Shown: positions 15,631-25,524, counted from the stretch's first letter. The stretch: 57,776 nucleotides of DNA from B16-G9 sp964400655 (GCA_964400655.1 CAYNVN010000074.1:1-57776), one strand, 5' to 3'. Numbers and translations are program-made. The notes: generated by a model from the sequence alone, not told the origin.

Positions 15631-18600
15631 ATTTTTCTTCTTTTACGGCATTTCGCTGAACATCAAACTCCTGTTTGCGATATTCCTTTCGCCGTTTGCG
15701 CTGTTCTTTATTGTTAAATCCCATGGTTGATAAAACACCACTAAGGGTACTTTTCCAAATATAATTGATGATTGATTTATTCCGGTCGCGTTCAAAATAA
15801 ACAATTCCCACCCTTGGCCGTTTGAGGAGTGCCGGATTGTTGGATCGTAAAACCAGATTGTTTACCACAAAGTTTACCAGCGGAACGCTAATGCCTCCCG
15901 CTTTGGTTGCTTTTTTACGGTTGTATAAACTCACCTTGAAAGTTCTGTATTTAAACATCATGGTTCCCAATGCAAGCGTATCGTTGGCGGTTATCAGCGG
16001 AATGTCGATGCTTCCCTTACCATTCATAATGGTAAGTCCCGACAGGTTTTGTGTCATCGGATTTAATGTGGTGAGGTCAATTTTTTCCGATCGTGCCGTA
16101 AACCAAAACTGATCCGTCTGATCTTGATTAAGCGGAAAATAAAGCGCCACCTCAATTTTTGATTTTCCCATCAGTTTTCCGTCGGCAAAAATTTTTGCAA
16201 GCATTCTTTTTTCAGGATTCCAGCGGTTTGTAATGTTTATTGCTTTTATGTTGAATCCGGTAAAAAACACATTTCCAGGAACATCCGATTTAACAACCTT
16301 TTCGCTATATTGTAAAAAAGCATTGTTGATTGAAATGGTGTCGATAATGAAGGGTTGCTTAACATTTAGCAGCATCTCCTGCAAAAGCGGCCTGATTAGC
16401 GAATCGCGCGGATAGCTTTTGTCGCGGTATATTCCCGCCTTCATATTGTTTGCCTCTATTTGTCCGAAACGGATAACGCCTTCTTTGTTCCATCGCTCCA
16501 AATCGAAATTTAACAACGTCACCCTCGGAGCAAAAACACTTATTCTGTCGGTTTGCCAGTGATGTTTGTTAAAAAACGGTATGGTGTCGAGCAGCGGTGT
16601 TACATAAAGGGAATCCAAAAGAAACGAATTGTTTAACGAGTTGAATGCCAGCCTTTCGACACTGACTTTATAGAGGCTGTCGCCGGTTATAAAGTTGCGG
16701 TTTTTTAATTCGGCAAACAGATTGTTAAATTCAACCGGCAAGGTGCTGTTTGCCACTTCGGGAAGCAACTTTAATCCGGTAACCATTAAATGTATGTTGT
16801 TAACGCTCCAGCTTTTTTTAGGTGAAACGGTATCGCGGTAGTTTATGTTCACTTTTTCAAGTAACACCGTATCCGTTTTAAACTGCTTCAGTATTTTTGA
16901 AAAGCGGTAAAGGCCTGCCATTTTAGCGGTTGTGTCGGTTTCCGGTTTTAACGTATCGTTTTTGTGGAAAGAGTATTGTATGTGGGTTTCCGACAGTTTG
17001 ATTGTACCGGTAGCAACAGAGGCAGGCATCGAATCGGAAACGGTAAGGCCGGTTACCGAAATGGTGTCGGTAATAAGAATGGTTTTGGGGGATGAGCTGT
17101 TTTTGCCCGAAACCTTAAGGTTAATTCCCGTAACGGTGAGGCTTTTGTCGGAGGGAAAAAGGTTGCCGCCGCCTATGTTGAGATTAAAACCCGATGAATC
17201 GTTAACGATTTGTAAAGAATCGAAGTTTACTTTGCTGCTTGCTATCAATCGGGCTGCCGACAACTGACTGCTGTTTTGTTTAAACCCCGGTGAACTTATA
17301 AAATGAAAATCCCCGATTTTGTACCGGGTTTCCGAGTGTAGCCCTGATGATAAATAGTTGACGTGAAGATTATGAAGCTCAACCGAATCGAACAATACAT
17401 CAAAAGGCATCTCTTCGGAAAGGTTGATGCTGTAAAACCGGTTGCCGGATTGGGTGTTTGCGGAAAGATAATGAGTTAAATCGAGCACAACGCCGTTAAC
17501 ATACAATTTGCCGAACACAACCTTGTCGTTTTTTAAAAGTTCGTGAAAATCAAAACCTTTGAATCCTATAAATTGTGCCGAAACATCCCGCAAGTTCAGT
17601 TTGTTTACAAGCGACGAGTCGTAATGGGTAACTTTTAAATTACGAACACCAAAGTATCCGTTGTCGCTTTTTAACGATGTTTTATCAATATCGGTTCTGA
17701 TTCCATTGTTAAAATGATAGGTGTCCCAAAGGTTTACCTCAAGTCCGTTTAAATTGCTCAAAGGCCTGTCGTTAACATTACCGAATTTAACATTGTGCCA
17801 CACCATGTTGTACTTGGTGTAAAAGCCCGAAACCGCTTTTGTTTTATTCTGCTTAAGGTTGATGCTGCCGTTATCAACCGTAAAGTTTTTTACATCAATG
17901 GTAAAGTTTTGCGGTTGTTCAACTTTTGAAACCGTTGCAGCGACCGAAAATGCCGAATCGCTGTCGGTTTCCGCTTTTTGATTTAGACTTATCGATGATG
18001 CAGGTTGCGTCAGGCTGACGGCTTTTGCGGTTAATCTGTTGTTAAAAACCAAATCATCGGGATGAATGTTTTTGATGGTTATCTGTTTAACGGAGTGATG
18101 TTGTAACGAATCGGTACCTGAAAACAGGATGTTGTTCCCCAGTACATCGGTTCCGTCGAACTTTATGTTGCCCGTTGAAAATGTAAAGCGGTTTTGTTTA
18201 ATAAATGTAAAGTGTTTTGAATTGAAATAAACCGAGTCGTAGTTCAGTATTTGTTGTTCCCGGTTAAAGCGGAATCTTTTTGTAAAGAAGATAAAATCGC
18301 GCAATATAATTACTCCCGAGCTGTCGGCAGTAACTGCTTTGAGGGTTCCGTTTACCACTTTTACGTTTCCGGGGTCAAGATTATTTATAATTCCGTTGTC
18401 TTTATTTTTTTTCTTCCGCAAACTGCCTAAATCCAACTCAGCATAAGGCCTTATCATAAACAGGTCGATGCGTTGTTTTTTGTTTTGTAACAGTTTTTTA
18501 AGCGAAAAGTTGCATTTAATTCTTCCCGACTGAAAAAGAAATGTTTTAAGGGTGTCGCCAACCAAAAACTCATCCAAAATAAATTTATTCCATTTGCTTT

Positions 18601-19798
18601 CGTACGAGATGGTTTTGCTTTGAACGTGCATTTGAGGTATCAGTTTGTTTGAAACAAAAGCATCGGTTGAAAAACGGAATTTGTCGTAATCGAAATGTTT
18701 TCGGGGCTCTTCGAGGAACATGGAGTCCAGTTTCAGGTTTTCGGCCCTAAGATTCAGGTTTTTGAAAAACAGGATGGTATCATCGGCATGGTCTTTAATA
18801 AAAAGTTGATTGCGGTTAAAGATTATGGTGTCGGCCGTGATAAGATGGAACAACTTTTGGTTGATGCCGGATTTATTTTTCTTTTTTTTGTTAACTGCTC
18901 CCTGCCTGATGCATAAATCGCCGTCGTTCAGAATCAGCTTGTTTACGGAAGCAACATTTGCCGAATCAATTTCCTGTAGCCTTAGATTGTTTATTAACAT
19001 GCTTTTTGCCCTTACTTTAACTTCGGCAAGCGAATCGGGCAGGTCGATAACCGGAAGATAACTGAAACCGTGCGCATCCAAATCGTATTTGCCCGAAAAC
19101 CATGTTAACGAGTCGATTGACAGCGCATATCCGTTATAAAAACTTTTGTAAAAATCAACCACTCTCAGATAAACCGATTTGGAGAAAAACATTCGTCCCG
19201 ATTTCCATTCCTTATGATCGATGCTGTTAAAATCATCCAGATATATGGTTAAACTGCCCGTGTTAAATTTGATTTGCGGGTTGTGTTTGTCGGTAACATC
19301 AATTTGGCCGTATCTGAGCTCCACGCTTCCAAGATGAGCCAACAGGCCGAAATTCATCATCGACGAGTGTTCTAAAATATTTAACAACTCCTGCGGGTCG
19401 GTTCGTTTTTCCGATTTAACACCGTTGCTAACAATAAAAATATCCGGTCGTGAAAAAATCAGTTTATTGGCTTTCAGCTGGTTTTTTGATAAAAGTTCAA
19501 AAGGATGAAAGTTTAGCAGCGACACCCGGGCAAAAACAATTTTTTCCAAATGGACATTGTTTTCTTTATCAAGATAAACATCGTCAAAATTAATTTCCAG
19601 ACTGTCGATGGAGATTGAGTGTTCGGTAAATTTAAAGTTCAGCGATTTTATTTTAAGGTGCACCTTTCCCGATGTTTCCATTAACACCACTCTCTCAAAG
19701 GCCGTTGTAAGTAATATGTTGCGGGTAAGCCAAAGGATAAGCAACAGGGTAATTATGGTCCCGGTTGTAATCAACAATATTTTGTATCCTTTTTTCAA
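15620..19798 (-). CDS. Giant membrane-anchored AsmA/TamB-like protein
   Basis: 1392 aa with one N-terminal membrane anchor (residues ~6-30) and a very long periplasmic region rich in short alternating beta strands with repeated phrases of the type 'nltV..g.i.l'. The layout (single anchor, long beta-rich body, a final segment like FKYRTFKVSLYNRK, basic C-terminal tail) fits the AsmA-like group of lipid-transport or envelope-biogenesis bridges. I assign this from overall character, not from a diagnostic motif. It overlaps the Nramp-like gene by 11 bases and begins 13 bases after the endonuclease/phosphatase-family gene, so three genes probably form one unit. Confidence 0.6.
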   Translation of the reverse strand: MKKGYKILLITTGTIITLLLILWLTRNILLTTAFERVVLMETSGKVHLKIKSLNFKFTEHSISIDSLEINFDDVYLDKENNVHLEKIVFARVSLLNFHPFELLSKNQLKANKLIFSRPDIFIVSNGVKSEKRTDPQELLNILEHSSMMNFGLLAHLGSVELRYGQIDVTDKHNPQIKFNTGSLTIYLDDFNSIDHKEWKSGRMFFSKSVYLRVVDFYKSFYNGYALSIDSLTWFSGKYDLDAHGFSYLPVIDLPDSLAEVKVRAKSMLINNLRLQEIDSANVASVNKLILNDGDLCIRQGAVNKKKKNKSGINQKLFHLITADTIIFNRNQLFIKDHADDTILFFKNLNLRAENLKLDSMFLEEPRKHFDYDKFRFSTDAFVSNKLIPQMHVQSKTISYESKWNKFILDEFLVGDTLKTFLFQSGRIKCNFSLKKLLQNKKQRIDLFMIRPYAELDLGSLRKKKNKDNGIINNLDPGNVKVVNGTLKAVTADSSGVIILRDFIFFTKRFRFNREQQILNYDSVYFNSKHFTFIKQNRFTFSTGNIKFDGTDVLGNNILFSGTDSLQHHSVKQITIKNIHPDDLVFNNRLTAKAVSLTQPASSISLNQKAETDSDSAFSVAATVSKVEQPQNFTIDVKNFTVDNGSINLKQNKTKAVSGFYTKYNMVWHNVKFGNVNDRPLSNLNGLEVNLWDTYHFNNGIRTDIDKTSLKSDNGYFGVRNLKVTHYDSSLVNKLNLRDVSAQFIGFKGFDFHELLKNDKVVFGKLYVNGVVLDLTHYLSANTQSGNRFYSINLSEEMPFDVLFDSVELHNLHVNYLSSGLHSETRYKIGDFHFISSPGFKQNSSQLSAARLIASSKVNFDSLQIVNDSSGFNLNIGGGNLFPSDKSLTVTGINLKVSGKNSSSPKTILITDTISVTGLTVSDSMPASVATGTIKLSETHIQYSFHKNDTLKPETDTTAKMAGLYRFSKILKQFKTDTVLLEKVNINYRDTVSPKKSWSVNNIHLMVTGLKLLPEVANSTLPVEFNNLFAELKNRNFITGDSLYKVSVERLAFNSLNNSFLLDSLYVTPLLDTIPFFNKHHWQTDRISVFAPRVTLLNFDLERWNKEGVIRFGQIEANNMKAGIYRDKSYPRDSLIRPLLQEMLLNVKQPFIIDTISINNAFLQYSEKVVKSDVPGNVFFTGFNIKAINITNRWNPEKRMLAKIFADGKLMGKSKIEVALYFPLNQDQTDQFWFTARSEKIDLTTLNPMTQNLSGLTIMNGKGSIDIPLITANDTLALGTMMFKYRTFKVSLYNRKKATKAGGISVPLVNFVVNNLVLRSNNPALLKRPRVGIVYFERDRNKSIINYIWKSTLSGVLSTMGFNNKEQRKRRKEYRKQEFDVQRNAVKEEKYGK

Positions 19799-19811
19799 AA
19801 ATTCTTTTGGT

Positions 19812-20810
19812 TTATTTGTATAAATCCGTATAAACCGGTAAATGGTCGCTGTATCCCCCGTTATAATTAAATCCGGTAAAGGTTCTGTTCAACTTTTTAC
19901 CCGGATTTTTTTTATCGTCTGCCAATAAGAAATCTGCATCAAATATAAACATTAAATGTTCCTTAATATGAATTCCCTGTGAGGAAATAAGGGCCTGCGA
20001 AGCAATTATCTGATCGAAGATGGCCCAGTCGGTATTGTGTTTTATGGTTCCTTTTGTGTTTCCGAAAACAAACGACGGCGAAAGCCCGGTTAATGAGCAT
20101 TTTCCGTTGTGCAACAAAAGCTGAATGCTGTTGTCCTGAGGATTGTCGTTAAAATCGCCGAGAATGAGTATGCGGGCATTGGCAGATGAATTGCAAACCG
20201 AATCGATTGTGTGTTGTAATGTTTTTGCGGCAAGGGCACGCAAGGCTACGGTATTCATCATGCCTCCGTAACGCGACGGCCAGTGATTGAAAAAAAGGTA
20301 CAGGGTATCTTCCTGTAAAACACCTTTTACATATAAAATGTCGCGGGTGGTCCATTGGGGGTTCTCCGGATTGGTAACTTTAACGGGTTTTGATTCCAGT
20401 AACCTGAACCGGCTTTTACGGTAAATCATTCCCACATCAATCCCCCGTTTATCGGGCGATTCGTAATAAACAATTTCATAATCGAGCTTGTTCAGCGGTG
20501 TGTTGGTTATAAGATCTTCAAGTATGGATTTATGCTCAAGTTCGGCAAACCCCATAATGGATACACCTTCCCATCCGCCCAGCGCGGCAATTACTTTGTA
20601 AATATTTTGCCGTTTGCGGTAGTAACGGGTTTTGGTCCAGTGATGGTCGCCTTCGGGTGTAAAACCGTTAAAGTATTTTGAAGAGTCGTATTCGGTATCG
20701 AAAAAATTTTCGACATTGTAAAAGGCAATCCTGTCGTATTCCTGGGCAAACAGCGGAAGTGCCGTTGTTATACACCAAAGTAAAACAATATAGCGGGCAG
20801 CTAAGTTCAT
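19812..20810 (-). CDS. Secreted endonuclease/exonuclease/phosphatase-family protein
   Basis: 332 aa from the Met at 20810, which begins a clear signal peptide (MNLAARYIVLLW to LFAQ); a TTG nine bases upstream is less likely. Metal-dependent phosphodiesterase fold: YNVENFFDT, the metal-binding Glu in MGFAELEHK, NHWPSRYGG, GDFNDNP and the C-terminal YSDHLP catalytic His. Such exported proteins act on nucleic acids or phospho-substrates in the periplasm; the substrate here is unknown. First gene of the minus-strand unit that runs to the Nramp-like gene. Confidence 0.85.
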   Translation of the reverse strand: MNLAARYIVLLWCITTALPLFAQEYDRIAFYNVENFFDTEYDSSKYFNGFTPEGDHHWTKTRYYRKRQNIYKVIAALGGWEGVSIMGFAELEHKSILEDLITNTPLNKLDYEIVYYESPDKRGIDVGMIYRKSRFRLLESKPVKVTNPENPQWTTRDILYVKGVLQEDTLYLFFNHWPSRYGGMMNTVALRALAAKTLQHTIDSVCNSSANARILILGDFNDNPQDNSIQLLLHNGKCSLTGLSPSFVFGNTKGTIKHNTDWAIFDQIIASQALISSQGIHIKEHLMFIFDADFLLADDKKNPGKKLNRTFTGFNYNGGYSDHLPVYTDLYK

Positions 20811-20838
20811 TATCAACAAATTTAAGATTTTTAAAATA

Positions 20839-20866
20839 TTGACATGTTCCTTTATTTATAAATTTG
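20839..20866 (+). promoter_or_regulatory. Promoter of the thioredoxin-like gene
   Basis: TTG at 20839-20841 and TAAATTTG at 20859-20866 are separated by 17 bases, close to the Bacteroidota consensus. A 7-bp inverted repeat (TGCCAAC / GTTGGCA, 20865-20885) begins at the end of the -7 element and would lie around the transcription start. Confidence 0.5.
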
Positions 20867-20931
20867 CCAACTGTGTTTGTTGGCAGGTAATTGTGGCAAC
20901 TGATGTTTAAAATGAAAGGAATAATTGTTAG

Positions 20932-22335
20932 ATGAAAAAAATAGTGCTTCTGTTAGGTTTAATGCTGCCGGTTTTGTTATTGGGGCAGGATAAAAGTCAT
21001 AAAATAAAAATAATAATCGACGGTTACCACGACAGCACCCTCTATCTGGCTTATTACTACGGAAACAAAATAAAGCTGGCCGATACGGCGGTGATGAGCA
21101 AACCTTCGGTTTATGTTTTTAACGGAAGTCAACAGCTGAAAGGCGGAATTTACATTGTTGTAAGCAGCAAAAAAACCAAACTGTTTGAATTTGTGCTAAA
21201 CAACAAACAAAACTTTACCTTAAAAACCGATACGGCGGATTATTCGCTTGATTTAACTCCTTCGGGGTCGCCCGAAAACAAGCTGTTTTACAAGTATCTT
21301 AAAAACAATGCAAGAGTTTATAAAGAGATTACTGCTCTTTCGGACAGTTTGAAAAAAACTGATAAAGACAGCAAAGCGTACCGGGAGTTGAAGGAGCGGA
21401 TTTTGTTGCTGAAAAACGAGGGAAAAGAGTATAAGCTAAAGCTGATTGAAGAAAACCGCGGGACTTTTACCGCCACACTGCTCACCGCCATGCGTGAAGT
21501 TGAAATACCCGATTCGATAAAAAACAGCACCGACAGTACCGCTGCTTTTTATTATTACAGAAACCATTTTTGGGACTATTTTGATTTGAGCGATGAGCGG
21601 TTGTTGCGTACCCCGTTGTTTGACAAACGCATTGACGAATATTTTAATAACCTTGTGGCGCTGAACCCCGATTCGGTAATAACCGGAATCGACCGGGTTA
21701 TCGGCATGGCCGAACCCTCGGATGATGTGGTGAGCTATCTGGTTTGGTATTTTACCTCGGAGTATCAAAATCCGAAATATATGGGATTTGATAAAATACT
21801 GGTGCATTTGGTGGATAACTATTTTTCGAAACGACCAATAGAATTTACAACCCCTTCGGTGCTGGAAAGTCTTCAAAAACGGGCCAATACGCTACGGAAT
21901 CTGCTTATCGGGGTAAAAGCTCCAAACCTGATTCTTATTGATACCACCGGTAATTATAAATCGTTTTTGTCGATGACCAATGATTACGTATTGCTGCTTT
22001 TTTGGGACTACGACTGCAGTATTTGCAAACGGGAAATAAAAAAACTGAAAGGGGCTTTAAAAAATAATACGGAGTTCGACATCGGTGTTTTTGCCGTTAA
22101 CACCAACGGAAATCTGGATAAGTGGAAAAAAGCCATCCGTGAAAAAGGAATTGAAAACTGGACAAATGTAAACGGAACCCGCAGTGTTACGCCCGATTTT
22201 CACGATGTTTACGATATCAGCGGAACGCCGGTAATTTACCTGTTGGATAAGAACAAGGTGATTGTTGCAAAAAAACTTGCAGGCGATAAGGTTATTCCCT
22301 ATCTGGAGCATTATGTTAAAACCTTAAAAGAGTAA
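20932..22335 (+). CDS. Periplasmic thioredoxin-like (TlpA/DUF4369-type) protein
   Basis: 467 aa with a signal peptide (1-18, ending LLGQ). Residues ~20-120 resemble the DUF4369 domain that precedes many Bacteroidota thioredoxins, ~120-310 are helical (DUF5106-like), and ~325-467 are a thioredoxin fold with the redox motif CSIC in WDYDCSICKREIK and the cis-proline in SGTPVIYLLD. Probable role: thiol-disulfide exchange or reduction in the periplasm. Single-gene unit, convergent with the DUF4294 gene. Confidence 0.82.
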   Translation: MKKIVLLLGLMLPVLLLGQDKSHKIKIIIDGYHDSTLYLAYYYGNKIKLADTAVMSKPSVYVFNGSQQLKGGIYIVVSSKKTKLFEFVLNNKQNFTLKTDTADYSLDLTPSGSPENKLFYKYLKNNARVYKEITALSDSLKKTDKDSKAYRELKERILLLKNEGKEYKLKLIEENRGTFTATLLTAMREVEIPDSIKNSTDSTAAFYYYRNHFWDYFDLSDERLLRTPLFDKRIDEYFNNLVALNPDSVITGIDRVIGMAEPSDDVVSYLVWYFTSEYQNPKYMGFDKILVHLVDNYFSKRPIEFTTPSVLESLQKRANTLRNLLIGVKAPNLILIDTTGNYKSFLSMTNDYVLLLFWDYDCSICKREIKKLKGALKNNTEFDIGVFAVNTNGNLDKWKKAIREKGIENWTNVNGTRSVTPDFHDVYDISGTPVIYLLDKNKVIVAKKLAGDKVIPYLEHYVKTLKE

Positions 22336-22359
22336 GTTGCCGGGTAGATTAATTTCGGT

Positions 22360-22944
22360 TTACAGTTGTCCCAGTTCAATCATTCTTACAATGGTCTCTA
22401 TTTGGCGGTCTTTCCCCGCCGGGTCGTATCGCTCTTTCAGGTTGTAGCCCCAAAGTCGTGCAAAAGCCTGATAAAAGAATGCCGTAAAATTACCTCTCAG
22501 CTCCTGAACCAGATTGTATGAGGTTTCTCCTGTTTCCCTGTCGATCAGTTTAATAAGAATTTTTCCCTGTGTAAATGTAAGTTTCTTTAAATCGTTTCCG
22601 TATTGTTGATTAATCTCCTTTTCGGCGCGTTTCATAATTTTTTTGCGTTCCCGGTCGTTTTTTGCCTGACGTAACTGATAGTCGTATTGCCGTAATTTAA
22701 TGCCGGCAAGTTTGGCATAAGGATAAACTTTTTTAACGTTTTTAATCAAACGGGTAAGACGTTTGCGCTGCCGGTATGTTTTGGGGATTCGTAAACTTAA
22801 TATTTCAACTTCATTCAGGTCGATTTGCGGAATGGTATCGCCCTCAATAACTTTGCTTTTTAAAATAATGATTTTTTGCGTAAAGGCCGTTGCCGAAACA
22901 AGTAACAGAATTATGAGAAACAATTTCTTCATACGACCATTCAT
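22360..22944 (-). CDS. DUF4294 family exported protein
   Basis: 194 aa; the Met at 22932 (MKKLFLIILLLVSATAFTQ) gives the better signal peptide and may be the real start. The mature part contains VIEGDTIPQIDLNEVEI and a basic helical centre (RQRKRLTRLIKNVKKVYPYAKLAG), a pattern I recognise as DUF4294, a Bacteroidota family of unknown function. Ends 24 bases from the convergent thioredoxin-like gene. Confidence 0.75.
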   Translation of the reverse strand: MNGRMKKLFLIILLLVSATAFTQKIIILKSKVIEGDTIPQIDLNEVEILSLRIPKTYRQRKRLTRLIKNVKKVYPYAKLAGIKLRQYDYQLRQAKNDRERKKIMKRAEKEINQQYGNDLKKLTFTQGKILIKLIDRETGETSYNLVQELRGNFTAFFYQAFARLWGYNLKERYDPAGKDRQIETIVRMIELGQL

Positions 22945-23029
22945 TCAAAGATTATGCCCAAAACAGCGGCAAACCTAAAGGGATGCCCAAAATACAAAGC
23001 GGGAGGTTAAGATGTTAATCCTGTTCCTC

Positions 23030-23542
23030 CTAATCGTACCATCCGGCATACATGTTATAGTTGTTTGAAATACGATGTACCTCGCCTTCCAGAAGCGAAG
23101 GGTCCATATCTTTAATTTTTTTGGCGGGAATACCGGCAAACACACTGCCCGATTTAACCACGGTATTTTTTGAAACCACTGCTCCCGCAGCAATAACCGT
23201 ATTGCTTTCAATTACGCAGCCATCCATAATAATGGCTCCCATTCCTATGAGTACATTGTCGTGTATGGTGCAGCCGTGTATTATGGCCCCGTGGGCAATG
23301 GAAACGTTGTTACCTATTTCAACGGGTGCCTTTTGATAGGTGCAATGAATGATAACCCCGTCCTGAATGTTTACATTGTTTCCGATACGGATGGAGTGCA
23401 CATCGCCGCGCACAACGGCATTAAACCAAACACTGCAATCGTTGCCCATTACCACATCTCCGGTCAGGGTTGCATTATCGGCAATAAAGCAGTTGTCGCC
23501 CCATTTGGGCCCTACTCCTTTTACTTTTCGTATTACAGGCAT
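23030..23542 (-). CDS. Gamma-carbonic anhydrase family protein
   Basis: 170 aa from the Met at 23542. An open frame extends upstream into nadB, but that extension has no family similarity and overlaps a real gene. The body is a left-handed beta-helix of hexapeptide repeats. The metal-binding histidines lie in IIHCTYQ and SIAHGAIIHGC, and the RGDVHSIRIG turn is typical. Trimeric zinc or iron hydrolyase or a relative; whether it has CO2 hydration activity cannot be told. Directly follows nadB with a 32-base gap and is probably co-transcribed. Confidence 0.87.
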   Translation of the reverse strand: MPVIRKVKGVGPKWGDNCFIADNATLTGDVVMGNDCSVWFNAVVRGDVHSIRIGNNVNIQDGVIIHCTYQKAPVEIGNNVSIAHGAIIHGCTIHDNVLIGMGAIIMDGCVIESNTVIAAGAVVSKNTVVKSGSVFAGIPAKKIKDMDPSLLEGEVHRISNNYNMYAGWYD

Positions 23543-23574
23543 TACTTTTATATCTTTTTTAAGGTTTGATGTTT

Positions 23575-25146
23575 TTATTTTGTTTCGGAAGCCGGATAAT
23601 CCACATTGTAATGTAGTCCGATGCTCTCTTTTCGCTGCATGGCAAAACGGATAACGAGATAAGCCACATTTATCATATTCCGCAGTTCGCAAATATCTTC
23701 CGATAATATTGATTTCTCAAAAAGGTCTTCGGTTTCGCGGTAGATAATGGTCAGCCTGTCCAGCGCACGTTTTAATCGCAGGTTGCTGCGCACAATGCCC
23801 ACATAATTGGTCATTATACTTTGAAGTTCTTTTTTGGTTTGGGTTATTAAAATCATCTCTTCGTTCATCACGGTTCCTTCTGCATCCCATTGGGGGATGT
23901 TCTCCATAAAGCCGATGGATTGAAAATGATTTATTGCGTGCATGGCCGCCCGGTGCGAAAATACGGCCGCTTCCAGCAGCGAGTTTGAGGCAAGACGATT
24001 GGCACCGTGTAATCCGGTACAGGCCACCTCGCCCGAGGCATAAAGGTTTTTGATGCTTGTGTGCCCGTTTTTATCCACTTTTACACCGCCGCATGAGTAA
24101 TGAGCCGCCGGCACCACAGGAATCATCTCTTTTGTAATGTCGATGCCGATGCTTAAACATTTGGCATAGATGGTTGGAAAATGGTTGAGGATTTCGTTTT
24201 TACTGATGTGGGTGGCATCGAGGTAAACAAATTCGTCGCCCGATAGTTTCATTTCGTTATCAATGGCACGGGCAACAATATCGCGCGGAGCCAGCGAACC
24301 CCGTGTATCGTATTTGTGCATAAATTCGGTGCCGTCTTTTGTTTTCAGTACGGCTCCCGAGCCGCGCAGTGCTTCGGTAATAAGGAACGACGGTTTTTCG
24401 CCCGGATTATACAACGAGGTAGGATGAAACTGTATGAACTCCATATTATCAACAAAAGCCTTGGCACGATAGGCCATGGCAATACCGTCGCCCGAAGCAA
24501 ACGGCGGATTGGTGGTTGTTTGATAAATATTGCCCATTCCGCCGGTTGCCAGCATGGTTGTTTTGGCCAGAATGGTTTTGATTTCGCCGGTTTTTTGGTT
24601 TAAGGCATAAACCCCGTAACATTCTATATCGGTTCTTCCGCGTTCCACCTCATGGCCCAGATGGTGCTGTGTGATAAGGTCGATGGCAAAATGGTGCTCC
24701 CATATTTCGATGTTGGGATGGCGTTTAACTTTTTCGCTGAGCGCACGCTGAATTTCGTAGCCGGTATTGTCTTTATGATGCAGGATTCTGTACTCCGAAT
24801 GACCGCCTTCGCGTGCCAGTGCATATTTTCCCGATTTCTCTTTGTCGAACTGAGTGCCCCATTCAATAAGCTCTTTTATTCTTTCACCCGATTCGGAAAT
24901 GGCAAGCCTTACAATTTCTTCGTTGTTAAGGCCTGCACCGGCAATCATGGTGTCTTTTATGTGTTTCTCGTAATTATCGGGAGCGTACATTACCGTGGCA
25001 ATACCGCCCTGTGCATAGCTGGTGGCTGTGTCCTCAAGGGTTGTTTTGGAAAGCAGGATCACCTTTCCCTTTTGGGCTGTTTTAAGGGCAAAAATCAACC
25101 CGGCACTGCCGGTTCCCACTACTAAAAAATCGACTTTGTGTTGCAT
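23575..25146 (-). CDS. nadB: L-aspartate oxidase
   Basis: 523-aa FAD enzyme making iminoaspartate, the first step of NAD synthesis from aspartate. Features: N-terminal FAD-binding VVGTGSAGLIFA, the SYAQGGIA segment, QFHPTSLYNPG, the HYSCGGVKVD loop and ASNSLLEAAVF. Length is normal for NadB rather than succinate dehydrogenase. A minus-strand TAACTTTG (25172-25165) matches the -7 consensus 19 bases upstream. nadA and nadC are not in the window. Confidence 0.93.
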   Translation of the reverse strand: MQHKVDFLVVGTGSAGLIFALKTAQKGKVILLSKTTLEDTATSYAQGGIATVMYAPDNYEKHIKDTMIAGAGLNNEEIVRLAISESGERIKELIEWGTQFDKEKSGKYALAREGGHSEYRILHHKDNTGYEIQRALSEKVKRHPNIEIWEHHFAIDLITQHHLGHEVERGRTDIECYGVYALNQKTGEIKTILAKTTMLATGGMGNIYQTTTNPPFASGDGIAMAYRAKAFVDNMEFIQFHPTSLYNPGEKPSFLITEALRGSGAVLKTKDGTEFMHKYDTRGSLAPRDIVARAIDNEMKLSGDEFVYLDATHISKNEILNHFPTIYAKCLSIGIDITKEMIPVVPAAHYSCGGVKVDKNGHTSIKNLYASGEVACTGLHGANRLASNSLLEAAVFSHRAAMHAINHFQSIGFMENIPQWDAEGTVMNEEMILITQTKKELQSIMTNYVGIVRSNLRLKRALDRLTIIYRETEDLFEKSILSEDICELRNMINVAYLVIRFAMQRKESIGLHYNVDYPASETK

Positions 25147-25164
25147 GACGCTATATTATGATTG

Positions 25165-25172
25165 CAAAGTTA
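25165..25172 (-). promoter_or_regulatory. -7 promoter element of nadB
   Basis: Minus strand TAACTTTG fits TAnnTTTG and lies 18 bases upstream of the nadB ATG. No -33 TTG stands at the usual distance. Confidence 0.4.
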
Positions 25173-25226
25173 TATCAATTAAGGTTTGAATATGAAAAAA
25201 GTGACGGCGTTGTTTGGGAGAGTTTA

Positions 25227-25300
25227 GCTGGTTGCTGGTTGCTGGTTGCTGGTTGCTGGTTGCTGGTTGCTGGTTGCTGGTTGCTGAATGCTGGTTGCTG
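25227..25300. repeat. Heptamer tandem repeat (GCTGGTT)n
   Basis: Eight perfect copies of GCTGGTT (25227-25282), one variant GCTGAAT, one more GCTGGTT and a partial copy. The period of seven is not a multiple of three in any gene, as the stretch is non-coding. Related heptamers occur at ~10800-10830. Confidence 0.85.
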
Positions 25301-25524
25301 CCCTGAATATACCGGGAGGGGTTGCTGGTAATTCAAGGTTTGGAGGTTTAAGGAACCGCGGAGGCGCAAAGCGAACCTTTTCGGTCGGACAAAGGCTTGT
25401 GTCCCGATAGTTATCGGGGGAGTCCGGAAAGGTTGAGAAGGCTTAAGGTTAAGATGTTTAGAGGTTGTATTGAAAAGTATAGGGGTTAATGGGTTGAGTA
25501 ACAAAACCCGCAACCGCTTGTTGT
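25301..25524. repeat. Non-coding repeat island 2
   Basis: Continues from the heptamer array. It holds a second copy of the 25-base block shared with 10775-10799 (here 25364-25388). It also holds a perfect inverted repeat CCCGATA/TATCGGG (25403-25418) nested inside an outer CGGAC/GTCCG pair (25386-25426), plus phrases such as aattcaaggtttggagg that resemble ones near 11040. No gene is supported. Confidence 0.65.

Noticed and set aside
23543..23692. N-terminal extension of the gamma-carbonic anhydrase frame
   Set aside because: It lies inside nadB in another frame, and family members start at the MPVIRKVKG-type motif.
25227..25300. CRISPR array
   Set aside because: The repeat is a 7-base tandem without spacers, and no cas genes are present.
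25175..25513. 112-codon minus-strand frame with repeated NQQPATS phrases
   Set aside because: It is only a translation of the heptamer array; no start signal or family.
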